A stretch of DNA of 64,000 bases from Priestia abyssalis (lineage in GTDB: Bacteria > Bacillota > Bacilli > Bacillales > Bacillaceae_H): NCBI RefSeq assembly GCF_002019595.1, contig NZ_KV917369.1:282458-346457 (forward strand). The letters run 5' to 3'. Position 1 is the first letter of the stretch. Each line of letters begins with the position of its first letter. The position numbers and the translations under genes are program-made. Under the pieces are notes generated by a model. The model worked only from the letters and a program-made list of their open reading frames with translations, was not told the DNA's origin and searched no databases. This document shows, one piece after another, positions 34,762 to 42,786 of the stretch.

Positions 34762-35760
34762 ATGATAAAGAGAAAAAAAGGCATGGCAGGAGCAGCATTA
34801 GCAATGTTGCTGATGGCAGCAGGATGCAGTTCAAATGCCGATACAACAGCGGGAGATGAAGGAGAGCAAAAACAGGATTCGTATGTTGTAGGTGTAACTC
34901 AAATCGTGGAACATCCTTCTCTTGATGAAGCGTATAAAGGGTTTCAGGCAGCTTTAAAAGATAAAGGGTTGGATGTCGAGTATGATGTTCAAATCGCTCA
35001 GGGGGATATGAACAATAATCAGACTATTGCCCAAAATTTTGTCGGTGATGGGGTTGACCTTATCTTTGCAAATTCAACACCAAGCGCGTTAGGGGCACTG
35101 AATGCAACAAAAGATATCCCAATCGTATTCACGTCTGTAACCGATCCAATTGGAGCCGGTCTTGTAAAATCATTTGAAGAGCCGGGAGCTAATATTACGG
35201 GAACAACGGATACGCATCCCGAGGCGATTCCAAATACAATTAAATTTATCGATAAATATGAAGAAGGTACAAAAATTGGAATGATCTTCAATTCAGGAGA
35301 ACAAAATTCCGTAGCACAAATCGATATGGTAAAAGAGGCAGTGAAAGGGACGGATTTAAAGGTAGTCGAAGCGCCTGTATCTACATCTGCCGAAGTTAAA
35401 CAAGCAGCTGAATCTCTTATCGGAAATGCCGATGTTATTTATATCATTACAGACAATACTGTCGTATCAGCACTCGAATCAGTGATTAAAGTAGCAAGTG
35501 ATGAAGATATTCCTCTTTACGTTGGAGAACTGGATTCCGTTAAACGCGGAGGGTTCGCTGCATATGGCTTTAATTACTATGACATCGGTTATCAAACGGG
35601 AGAAATGGCGGCAAGCATTTTAACCGGCGATAAAAAGTCTGCCGATATCCCTGTTCAATACCCGGATAAGTTAAAACTTCTGATCAATAAAAAAGCAGCT
35701 GAAGATATGGGAGTTAAATTATTGCCTGAGTGGGACAAAGAAGCGGAATACGCTGAATAA
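34762..35760 (+). CDS. ABC transporter substrate-binding lipoprotein (TrpX/YtfQ-like, DUF534 family)
   Basis: Membrane-anchored substrate receptor of 332 residues. The signal peptide ends in LLMAAGC. The mature part has the family blocks VVGVTQIVEHPSLDEAYKGF, IAQNFVGDGVDLIFANSTPS and PIVFTSVTDPIGAGLVKS. Homologues with an adjacent permease and ATPase (TrpXYZ) import aromatic amino acids. The start follows AGGGGGAAT. The operon is interrupted after this gene by a MITE-like insertion of 211 bp. Confidence 0.88.
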   Translation: MIKRKKGMAGAALAMLLMAAGCSSNADTTAGDEGEQKQDSYVVGVTQIVEHPSLDEAYKGFQAALKDKGLDVEYDVQIAQGDMNNNQTIAQNFVGDGVDLIFANSTPSALGALNATKDIPIVFTSVTDPIGAGLVKSFEEPGANITGTTDTHPEAIPNTIKFIDKYEEGTKIGMIFNSGEQNSVAQIDMVKEAVKGTDLKVVEAPVSTSAEVKQAAESLIGNADVIYIITDNTVVSALESVIKVASDEDIPLYVGELDSVKRGGFAAYGFNYYDIGYQTGEMAASILTGDKKSADIPVQYPDKLKLLINKKAAEDMGVKLLPEWDKEAEYAE

Positions 35761-35767
35761 ACCATAA

Positions 35768-35799
35768 AGTGAATCCCCGGATAATAGCGGGGATTCACT
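35768..35799 (+). terminator. Attenuating hairpin after the binding-protein gene
   Basis: AGTGAATCCCCG (35768-35779) pairs with CGGGGATTCACT (35788-35799). There is no T-run, so it may stabilise the upstream mRNA end or partly terminate. Confidence 0.55.
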
Positions 35800-35837
35800 G
35801 CTGGTTAAGGCAGGGGAAAAAAGGATCATCTAGAAGA

Positions 35838-36048
35838 GGATGTTCAAAAAGTCCGGGAAAAATGACCGTCGAAATTACTTGTACAGGACGTACTGATCCG
35901 ACGTTGGCGCGATTGAAGTGGCGGTTCTTAGTCGGGCTTCATAAGCTTGTCTCTCCGCTACTCACGTATTAACAGCATACGCTCCGTTGCTTGAGACGGC
36001 GCTTCCTTGAACTTCTCGTTCCTTTTTGTCCTCCTTTTTGAACACACA
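35838..36048. mobile_element. MITE-like non-autonomous element
   Basis: A 211-bp GC-richer segment without a gene, bounded by 11-base inverted repeats TGTTCAAAAAG (35841-35851) and CTTTTTGAACA (36034-36044). It is flanked by the 8-base direct repeat CTAGAAGA (35830-35837 and 36049-36056), which looks like a target-site duplication. It sits inside the ABC operon between the binding protein and the permease. No transposase is encoded. Confidence 0.7.
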
Positions 36049-36069
36049 CTAGAAGAATGGGGGAGAAAT

Positions 36070-37080
36070 ATGTTTACAGCCGTATTCGGCTCCGTAGAAG
36101 CCGGCTTAATGTACGCTATTATGGCTTTGGGTGTTTACATTTCATTTCGAATTTTAAATATCCCTGATTTAACGGTTGATGGCAGTTTTGTAACAGGGGC
36201 TGCCATCGCTTCTGTTTGCATTATTAATGGGATAAACCCTGTAGCAGCATCAATACTTGCGTTGCTTGGCGGTTTTGCCGCTGGAAGCATGACAGGGCTG
36301 CTTCATACAAAAGGGAAAGTGAATGCATTATTATCTGGAATTTTAATGATGATTGCCCTTTATTCCATCAACCTTCGAATAATGGGGAAATCCAATATTC
36401 CTTTATTGCAAGAAGAAACGATGTTTACGTCTTTTACAAGTATGCTTAAAGGACTCGATGAAGGCTTAAATAATCTATTAACTCAAGCAGGAATGGCAGG
36501 ATTTATTCCGCGCACATGGGCTATCTTAATTTTAATGATAGTGATAGTCGCTATCCTGAAGCTTGCATTGGATCAGTTCCTTAAAACGGAAATGGGGCTG
36601 GCACTGCGGGCAACAGGAGACAACCTTGACATGATCCGAAGCTTCGCCGGAAATACAGATGGATATATTATTGTAGGCCTTGGCATTTCGAATGCGCTCG
36701 TCGCTCTTTCAGGGGCACTTGTCGCTCAGTACAGCGGATTCAGTGATATCGGAATGGGTATCGGGATGATTGTAATCGGTCTTGCATCAGTTATTATCGG
36801 AGAAGCGATTTTCGGTACGAAGAAGCTGGCCGTGGCAACATTTGCGGTTATTGGCGGTTCGATTATTTATCGTTTAATCGTAAGCTTGGCGCTTCGTGTG
36901 AAATTCTTGGAAACAGGAGATATGAAATTAATTACAGCAGCGATTGTTATTTTGTCATTGCTTCTTCCGAAAATGATGGGCAATTATAAGGAAAAACAAC
37001 GAAAGAAAGCCAGATTGGCTGAGAAAATGAAAGCTGCGAGCGGGGGTGAGGGCGTTGTTGCAACTAAATCAGATTTATAA
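36070..37080 (+). CDS. ABC transporter permease (TrpY-like)
   Basis: Membrane subunit of 336 residues with about eight to ten spans (YISFRILNIPDLTVDGSF, GIGMIVIGLASVIIGEAIFG). The branched-chain-amino-acid-like permease fold is evident. I chose ATG 36070, preceded by GGGGGAG. An upstream ATG at 36007 lies in the MITE-like element and adds 21 unrelated residues. The ATPase gene overlaps the 3' end by about 35 bases, so these two are strictly coupled. Confidence 0.87.
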   Translation: MFTAVFGSVEAGLMYAIMALGVYISFRILNIPDLTVDGSFVTGAAIASVCIINGINPVAASILALLGGFAAGSMTGLLHTKGKVNALLSGILMMIALYSINLRIMGKSNIPLLQEETMFTSFTSMLKGLDEGLNNLLTQAGMAGFIPRTWAILILMIVIVAILKLALDQFLKTEMGLALRATGDNLDMIRSFAGNTDGYIIVGLGISNALVALSGALVAQYSGFSDIGMGIGMIVIGLASVIIGEAIFGTKKLAVATFAVIGGSIIYRLIVSLALRVKFLETGDMKLITAAIVILSLLLPKMMGNYKEKQRKKARLAEKMKAASGGEGVVATKSDL

Positions 37081-37849
37081 AGTATTTAATGAGGGAACAG
37101 CGGATGAAAAAATTGCTTTGCAAAATGTCCCCCTCTCTTTAAAAAAAGGAGACTTTGTAACCATTATCGGCAGTAATGGAGCAGGAAAGTCGACATTGAT
37201 GAACATTATTTCGGGGCGCCTTCAACCGGATACGGGCGAAGTGATCATTGATAATCAGAATGTCACCAGCCTGTCAGAGCATAAGAGAGCACGTCTAATC
37301 GGACGCGTTTTTCAGGACCCGATGGCAGGTACCGCTCCCCATTTAACCATTGAAGAAAATCTTGCGATTGCTTATGCCCGCACGAAAAAGAGAACGTTGT
37401 CTTTAGGTGTAACAAAAAAGCGCCGGATTTTTTTCAAGGAGCAAGTGGAACGTCTTCAATTAGGATTGGAAGACCGATTTGATGCCAAAGTCGGCTTGCT
37501 TTCAGGAGGGGAGCGCCAAGCTCTTTCACTGCTGATGGCTACATTTACCGAGCCGAGTATTTTATTATTAGATGAGCATACAGCAGCGCTTGACCCTTCA
37601 AGAGCCGAGCTCATTACCGAGCTGACGAAGGAGATTGTCGAACGTCTTGAGCTAACGACGTTAATGGTTACCCATAATATGCAGCAAGCTTTATATTTAG
37701 GCAATAAGCTCATTATGATGGATAAAGGGCAAATTATCTTCCAGGCAAGCGGGGAAGAGAAACAAGCTCTCACAATTGAAGGACTTCTGCAAGAGTTCCA
37801 GCGCATTCGCGGAACCCAAATGTCCAGTGACCGTGCATTGCTTGTTTAA
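37046..37849 (+). CDS. ABC transporter ATP-binding protein (TrpZ-like)
   Basis: Cytosolic ATPase subunit of 267 residues with Walker A GSNGAGKST, Q-loop QDPMAG, signature LSGGERQALSLL, Walker B ILLLDEHTAALD, and switch His in VTHNMQ. Its frame starts at GTG 37046 inside the permease gene; TTG 37055 or 37058, preceded by GGGTGAGG, are alternatives. It completes the transporter encoded by the two genes before it. Confidence 0.9.
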   Translation: MRALLQLNQIYKVFNEGTADEKIALQNVPLSLKKGDFVTIIGSNGAGKSTLMNIISGRLQPDTGEVIIDNQNVTSLSEHKRARLIGRVFQDPMAGTAPHLTIEENLAIAYARTKKRTLSLGVTKKRRIFFKEQVERLQLGLEDRFDAKVGLLSGGERQALSLLMATFTEPSILLLDEHTAALDPSRAELITELTKEIVERLELTTLMVTHNMQQALYLGNKLIMMDKGQIIFQASGEEKQALTIEGLLQEFQRIRGTQMSSDRALLV

Positions 37850-37902
37850 TAAAGGAATCTTGCGTCATTGGAAGAGGAATGTCTGTTAGTATGGAATCAG
37901 GT

Positions 37903-38047
37903 TGTCTCAAAATTCTTGAATTGATTATAAAAACTAATCTTTGCGAAGGCCCCGTCACCAAATCCGTTGATTTTACTGGATTTCTATGACGGGGTCTTTC
38001 GTGAGGATGCGGCAAAAGGGTGCCTTTTACCCTTTTGCCGCATCCTC
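37903..38047 (+). repeat. Two-hairpin repeat, family B, copy 1
   Basis: GGCCCCGTCA (37948-37957) and TGACGGGGTC form the first stem, with GATTTTACTGGATTTC in the loop. A second perfect stem, GAGGATGCGGCAAAAGGG (38003-38020) with CCCTTTTGCCGCATCCTC (38030-38047), follows. A copy with the same first stem but an unrelated second stem is at 42520-42664. It follows the ATPase gene and probably also terminates transcription. Confidence 0.75.
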
Positions 38048-38111
38048 ATAGTTCTAAAAATGGGGAGAAAACCTACAATATAATTATAGACAGGCTGCTA
38101 AGGGGGTTACT

Positions 38112-39365
38112 ATGAGAAAATTTGTAGGCTGGAGCGCTATTGCCTTTTTAGTGTATACCGTTGTTATTTGCGTTTATTTATTTTACATGAATGATACATC
38201 TATTCCTCCCCATTTAAAAGGATCAAGTGTAGATCCTGAAACATTCATGACACCGCGTGAGATGATGTTAAGCGAAGAGTTTTCGCAAATCCGCAATCTT
38301 TTGTTTTTTATCTCTATTCCCTATGAATGGTTCATTATGATTGCGGTTCTCTGTTTTGGGTTCTCTCGTAAGTTCAGCACATGGGCAGCGGCCATCCGTA
38401 GCATGTCGCTTTTGCAAACGGTCATTTATGTTTTTTGGTTCTCGATTTTTACATTTATCCTATCATTTCCTCTGGACTTGATCAGTTATGAGGTTTCAAA
38501 AAGCTACCAGATTACATCTCAATCGTTTCAAGGGTGGATGAGGGATCAGCTCATAGGCTTTTGGGTTAACTATGCTTTGATGATTATAATCGTGTTTGTC
38601 TTATATAAACTCATCCGCAAGTTCGAAAAGCGCTGGTGGCTGTATGCCTGGCTGTTATCAGTCCCTTTTACGATTTTTGTGACCTTTATTCAGCCGGTCA
38701 TTATTGATCCGCTTTATAATGATTTTTATCCATTAAAAAATAAAGAACTTGAAGCGAAAATTTTAATGATGGCCGATGAAGCGGATATACCTGCCGAACA
38801 TGTATATGAAGTGAATATGTCGGAAAAAACGAATGCTTTAAATGCATATGTAACCGGAATCGGACAAAACTCCCGAATCGTTTTGTGGGATACGACTCTG
38901 AATAAGCTAAAAGAAGAAGAAATTTTATTCATCATGGCTCATGAGATGGGGCATTATGTCATGAAGCATATATACTTCGGGGTAGCGGGTTATTTATTGT
39001 TATCCTTGGTAGGTCTATATATTACCAAGATCTTGCTGGAGAGAATTGTTACTAAAAGACAAGATGTTTTCCGCATTAAGCATATAGGTGATTTATCATC
39101 ACTTCCCTTGATTTTACTGATATTTTCAATCCTTTCTTTCACCGCAAGTCCTTTTACAAACGCCGTCTCGCGCTTTCAAGAACATAAAGCAGATGAGTAT
39201 GCGATTGAAATAACAGGAAAAAAAGAGGCAGCCGTTTCGAGTTTCCAACAGTTAACGAAAGCGGGATTAAGCCAGGTCAATCCTCCGGCTCTCGTGAAAA
39301 TCTTCCGTTATGGACATCCGACCATTTTGGAGCGGATCAATTTTATTGAACAATACAAGAAGTGA
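38112..39365 (+). CDS. yhfN: M48-family membrane metalloprotease YhfN
   Basis: Zinc protease of the Ste24/CaaX-protease group, 417 residues with several membrane helices. The zinc motif HEMGH begins at His277, and the third ligand region is FQEHKADEYAIE. The GHPTILERINF ending is also typical. In B. subtilis yhfN also lies downstream of lcfB. Role: processing of membrane or secreted proteins; the substrate is unknown. Confidence 0.88.
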   Translation: MRKFVGWSAIAFLVYTVVICVYLFYMNDTSIPPHLKGSSVDPETFMTPREMMLSEEFSQIRNLLFFISIPYEWFIMIAVLCFGFSRKFSTWAAAIRSMSLLQTVIYVFWFSIFTFILSFPLDLISYEVSKSYQITSQSFQGWMRDQLIGFWVNYALMIIIVFVLYKLIRKFEKRWWLYAWLLSVPFTIFVTFIQPVIIDPLYNDFYPLKNKELEAKILMMADEADIPAEHVYEVNMSEKTNALNAYVTGIGQNSRIVLWDTTLNKLKEEEILFIMAHEMGHYVMKHIYFGVAGYLLLSLVGLYITKILLERIVTKRQDVFRIKHIGDLSSLPLILLIFSILSFTASPFTNAVSRFQEHKADEYAIEITGKKEAAVSSFQQLTKAGLSQVNPPALVKIFRYGHPTILERINFIEQYKK

Positions 39366-39380
39366 CGAATTTCAAAGTAA

Positions 39381-39411
39381 GCGAGAATCTCAACAAGGTT
39401 CTCGTTTTTTT
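39381..39411 (+). terminator. Terminator after yhfN
   Basis: CGAGAA (39382-39387) pairs with TTCTCG (39399-39404), followed by TTTTTTT. Confidence 0.75.
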
Positions 39412-39874
39412 ATAAATCAGAAGAAAAATCAATGGAAATGTTGTGATAAAAATGAATTGCCAAGCGTACGTATGATAAGGGTTGTAAAGGGACTGGCAAA
39501 TTAATTGTAAAAAAAGTTAAAAATAGGCTTTTTATTTAGGGGAGTCTGTTATATAATAACAACATATAGAAAAAACTGTATTATAACAACGAGGGGGTGC
39601 TTATAGAAATAGAATTTGGTATAACTGATGTACAGATGATCTTTAAAATCACTTCCACTTACCTCGAGATTATAACACTACATACAATTCAATTTTTGCA
39701 ACCACTTCAGCTCATATTTCACTCACCAAGAAAGAATCTGCTAAATAAGAATGCTTCACGGAAGCAGCTTGATTACTCAAAAGCTTTTTTAGGCGGCTTC
39801 GAGAGGGGTAGCCGCAGTTCATAATGAAAATTTTGGAATATACGAGATGACTAACTAATTAGGGGGATGTTAAG
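39412..39874. other. Long leader region of the isocitrate lyase gene
   Basis: About 460 bases without a recognised gene. A TATAAT-like box in GTTATATAATAAC near 39550 suggests a promoter, leaving a transcript leader of over 300 bases. Near its end, GCGGCTTCG ... AGCCGC (about 39793-39815) forms a hairpin. A 75-codon frame at 39597 has low complexity and no usable ribosome spacing; I do not accept it as a gene. Confidence 0.45.
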
Positions 39875-41155
39875 ATGAACAATCAACGTATCCAAAAACT
39901 TGAAGAGAGCTGGAAAAATGAAAAACGTTGGAATGGTATTACACGCCCATATTCAGCCGAAGATGTTATTCGCTTAAGAGGGTCAATTGATATTGAACAT
40001 ACATTGGCGCGTAAGGGAGCGGAGAAGTTTTGGAATCTTCTCCAGACAGAAGAGTATGTCCATGCATTAGGTGCATTGACAGGGAATCAGGCTGTTCAGC
40101 AAGCAAAAGCTGGTTTGAAAGCCGTATATTTAAGCGGGTGGCAAGTAGCGGCAGATGCTAACCTTTCAGGGAACATGTATCCTGACCAAAGTTTATACCC
40201 GGCAAACAGTGTACCGCATGTAGTGAAACGGATTAATCAAGCTTTACAGCGTGCCGATCAAATTCAACATCTTGAAGGAAAAGGCGACACTGATTACTTT
40301 TTGCCAATTATTGCAGATGCAGAAGCCGGATTTGGAGGACAGCTTAATGTATTTGAGCTGATGAAAGGGATGATCGAGTCCGGGGCATCTGCTGTACACT
40401 TTGAAGATCAGCTCTCGTCAGAGAAGAAGTGCGGGCACCTTGGAGGTAAAGTATTATTGCCGACGCAAACCGCAGTCCGCAATTTAATTTCAGCCCGTCT
40501 GGCAGCAGACGTTATGGATGTTCCTACGGTTTTAATAGCCCGTACTGACGCGGATGCGGCTGATTTAATCACAAGTGATATCGATCCGGTAGATCGTGAA
40601 TTCATTACAGGTGAGCGGACAGGAGAGGGCTTCTATCGTACAAAGGCAGGAATTGACCAAGCGATCGCTCGAGGGCTTGCCTATGCACCGTATGCTGATT
40701 TAATCTGGTGCGAAACGTCCGAACCGAACTTGGAGCAGGCTCAGAAGTTTGCGGATGCCATTCATGAAAAGTTCCCGGGCAAACTGTTGGCTTATAATTG
40801 TTCTCCATCTTTTAACTGGAAAAAGAAATTGGATGACAAGACAATCGAAACCTTCCAACAGCAAATCGCAAAAATGGGATATAAATTCCAATTTGTAACA
40901 TTGGCAGGGTTCCATGCCCTTAATCACAGCATGTTCGAATTAGCAAGAGGATATAAAACAAGAGGAATGGGTGCTTACTCTGAACTGCAGCAAAGAGAGT
41001 TTGCGAGTGAAGCCTATGGATATACAGCGACAAGACATCAACGTGAAGTAGGAACGGGTTACTTCGATCAAGTAGCTCAAATCGTAACGGGAGGAACTTC
41101 TTCAACAACAGCATTAAAAGGATCGACAGAAGAAGAACAATTCACAAAGGCGTAA
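39875..41155 (+). CDS. aceA: Isocitrate lyase
   Basis: Splits isocitrate into glyoxylate and succinate, the first step of the glyoxylate shunt, needed for growth on acetate or fatty acids. The 426-residue protein has the catalytic motif KKCGHLGGK with Cys186, the metal site in DAEAGFGG and the C-terminal substrate contact [17 protein letters not shown] lies before the start. No malate synthase gene is in the window, and most of its neighbours here are housekeeping genes, yet the fatty-acid genes at 32-34 kb would supply its acetyl-CoA. Confidence 0.95.
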   Translation: MNNQRIQKLEESWKNEKRWNGITRPYSAEDVIRLRGSIDIEHTLARKGAEKFWNLLQTEEYVHALGALTGNQAVQQAKAGLKAVYLSGWQVAADANLSGNMYPDQSLYPANSVPHVVKRINQALQRADQIQHLEGKGDTDYFLPIIADAEAGFGGQLNVFELMKGMIESGASAVHFEDQLSSEKKCGHLGGKVLLPTQTAVRNLISARLAADVMDVPTVLIARTDADAADLITSDIDPVDREFITGERTGEGFYRTKAGIDQAIARGLAYAPYADLIWCETSEPNLEQAQKFADAIHEKFPGKLLAYNCSPSFNWKKKLDDKTIETFQQQIAKMGYKFQFVTLAGFHALNHSMFELARGYKTRGMGAYSELQQREFASEAYGYTATRHQREVGTGYFDQVAQIVTGGTSSTTALKGSTEEEQFTKA

Positions 41156-41174
41156 TTGACTATGTCCAAAAACC

Positions 41175-41206
41175 AAAACCTTCATGCGGAAGTATGAAGG
41201 TTTTTT
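41175..41206 (+). terminator. Terminator of aceA
   Basis: AAAACCTTCAT (41175-41185) pairs with ATGAAGGTTTT, followed by further T residues. Confidence 0.8.
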
Positions 41207-41227
41207 GTCGATTCACTGAGTATAGAC

Positions 41228-41274
41228 ACACCAAAAGGCCATTGAGAAACATCTTCTCAATGGCCTTTTGGTGT
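41228..41274. terminator. Bidirectional terminator between aceA and the IDEAL-domain gene
   Basis: A perfect 21-base stem (41228-41248 with 41254-41274), starting ACACCAAAAGGCC, with a 5-base loop. The A/T runs in the stem let it act on both strands. Confidence 0.75.
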
Positions 41275-41290
41275 CACATTCTTATTATGT

Positions 41291-41527
41291 CTAAGTAGCT
41301 TTTTCCATCAATAGTTTGTACTTGGTTGAAAGAAATTCAAACTTTTGTTTATCTCTCATGTCCAGTGCATTATCAATTTTCTTTTCTAATTTTTCCTTTT
41401 GATGTAGAAAAATCGCTTCGTCAATGATCATATCAATGTAAATATGAAGGATTTTTTTTACATCTGCGTCCCTTTTTGAATGAGCTAACGACTTCATCAT
41501 TTCCGTATAAGATTTTTCATGTTTCAT
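41291..41527 (-). CDS. IDEAL-domain small protein (YhzC-like)
   Basis: A 78-residue cytosolic protein, charged and mostly helical. The C-terminal half (IIDEAIFLHQKEKLEKKIDN then ALDMRDKQKF) fits the IDEAL domain, named after its IDeAL core. AGGGGTGA precedes the start. In B. subtilis a similar small gene, yhzC, lies next to comK; here the neighbouring comK is absent. Function unknown. Confidence 0.7.
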   Translation of the reverse strand: MKHEKSYTEMMKSLAHSKRDADVKKILHIYIDMIIDEAIFLHQKEKLEKKIDNALDMRDKQKFEFLSTKYKLLMEKAT

Positions 41528-41844
41528 GAGAAATCACCCCTGAAGCCTTTTTTTTATTATATAGACTTAGGGGTAAAAAAACAACTTTTTTTCTAAATTT
41601 TCTAAAAATTTATTCGGAATCATTTTTCTTAACGATTTGACAGCATAATAAAAAGAACCTTCCCTCTCATTGACTCTTATATCTTGAACGCTGAGTTGCT
41701 TATAAGGAAAAATTTGTTTCTTACTCATTATCATATCTATTCATTTAAGTTCAAAAAATTTTATGTTGGATTAACTTTTTTTAAACAGGGAATTGGTTGT
41801 AAAATAGAAGATGTAATGGACAAGTATTTGAAGAAGGAGAAACA

Positions 41845-42453
41845 ATGGAATCAATACAACAATTTTTTACGTTAGAATATATTTTAAAGTTACTTGAAGA
41901 TTATCGGGATATCGGGCCTTTACCAGGATTGCTGCTACCGATGCTCGAAGCTTTTTTGCCGATTCTGCCTCTTTTTGCATTTGTCATGGCAAATGCAGCC
42001 GCATTCGGTTTATGGCAAGGCTTTTTGCTTTCATGGATTGGTGCATGTACCGGAGCGTTCCTTGTCTTTTTTCTTGTCAGGAAATATGGTCAAGAACACT
42101 TTTTCTCTTTTGTAAGACGTCATGAACAAATTCGAAAAATTATGGGCTGGTTGGAAGGTCACGGATTTGGCCCGTTATTCTTAATGCTTTGTTTTCCGTT
42201 TACTCCATCGGCTGCTATTAATATCGTTGCGGGACTTTCGCGTGTAAGTGTTGTGCAATTCGGTTTAGCGGTATTAGCAGGGAAAATGGTCATGATTTTT
42301 ATTATGAGTTTTATTGGTGCTGACTTTAGAGCGTTTTTTGTTCAGCCCATTCGGACGGCAATTGTCGGAGTCATTATCTTTGTTCTGTGGTTTATAGGCA
42401 AACGGTTGGAATCGCGTCTGAGCAGTAAGGTTGTGCAAAGGCGTTATGAATAA
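41845..42453 (+). CDS. yhjE: TVP38/TMEM64 (SNARE-associated, DedA-like) membrane protein YhjE
   Basis: The 202-residue membrane protein has about five spans and the conserved core of the family: GAFLVFFLVRKYG and GFGPLFLMLCFPFTPSAAIN. AAGGAGA lies 6 bases before the ATG. B. subtilis yhjE lies between comK and addB, which is its place here. A role in lipid or membrane homeostasis is suggested for the family. Confidence 0.82.
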   Translation: MESIQQFFTLEYILKLLEDYRDIGPLPGLLLPMLEAFLPILPLFAFVMANAAAFGLWQGFLLSWIGACTGAFLVFFLVRKYGQEHFFSFVRRHEQIRKIMGWLEGHGFGPLFLMLCFPFTPSAAINIVAGLSRVSVVQFGLAVLAGKMVMIFIMSFIGADFRAFFVQPIRTAIVGVIIFVLWFIGKRLESRLSSKVVQRRYE

Positions 42454-42519
42454 CCTTATGGATAGTGAAGATTTTCTTAAATCCTGTATCAATAAATCAG
42501 CCTAAATCATAGAAGAGGC

Positions 42520-42664
42520 TGTCCCGTAAGTCTCTTGCAAGTCAAAAGAACTGATTTTTAATAAAAGGCCCCGTCACGAAATTCTTGGTTTTACTGGATT
42601 TTCATGACGGGGTCTTTTAGGAGAATGACTCAAAAGGACTTCTTTTTGCCCCTTTGAGTCATTC
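42520..42664 (+). repeat. Two-hairpin repeat, family B, copy 2
   Basis: GGCCCCGTCA with TGACGGGGTC (42567-42613) form the conserved first stem with TTTTACTGGATTTTC in the loop. The second stem, GAATGACTCAAAAGG (42623-42637) with CCTTTGAGTCATTC (42651-42664), has no sequence in common with that of copy 1 at 38003-38047. Confidence 0.75.
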
Positions 42665-42671
42665 TTTCTTC

Positions 42672-42718
42672 TATAAAATATGTACAGCAGATGTTTTTTA
42701 TCTGCTGTACATATTTTA
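42672..42718. terminator. Long hairpin downstream of repeat B2
   Basis: ATAAAATATGTACAGCAGAT pairs perfectly with ATCTGCTGTACATATTTTAT across a GTTTTTT loop. It lies between yhjE and the large regulator gene and may terminate or control read-through. Confidence 0.6.
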
Positions 42719-42786
42719 TATATGTGTAAATCACATCTATATGGTAAAATGATGGAAGAAAATGATAAATGAGAGGTGTTGGTAGT

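Noticed and set aside
39597..39824. 75-codon frame upstream of aceA
   Set aside because: The start is fused to a G-rich stretch with no spacing, composition is low-complexity, no domain is recognisable; more likely a leader region.
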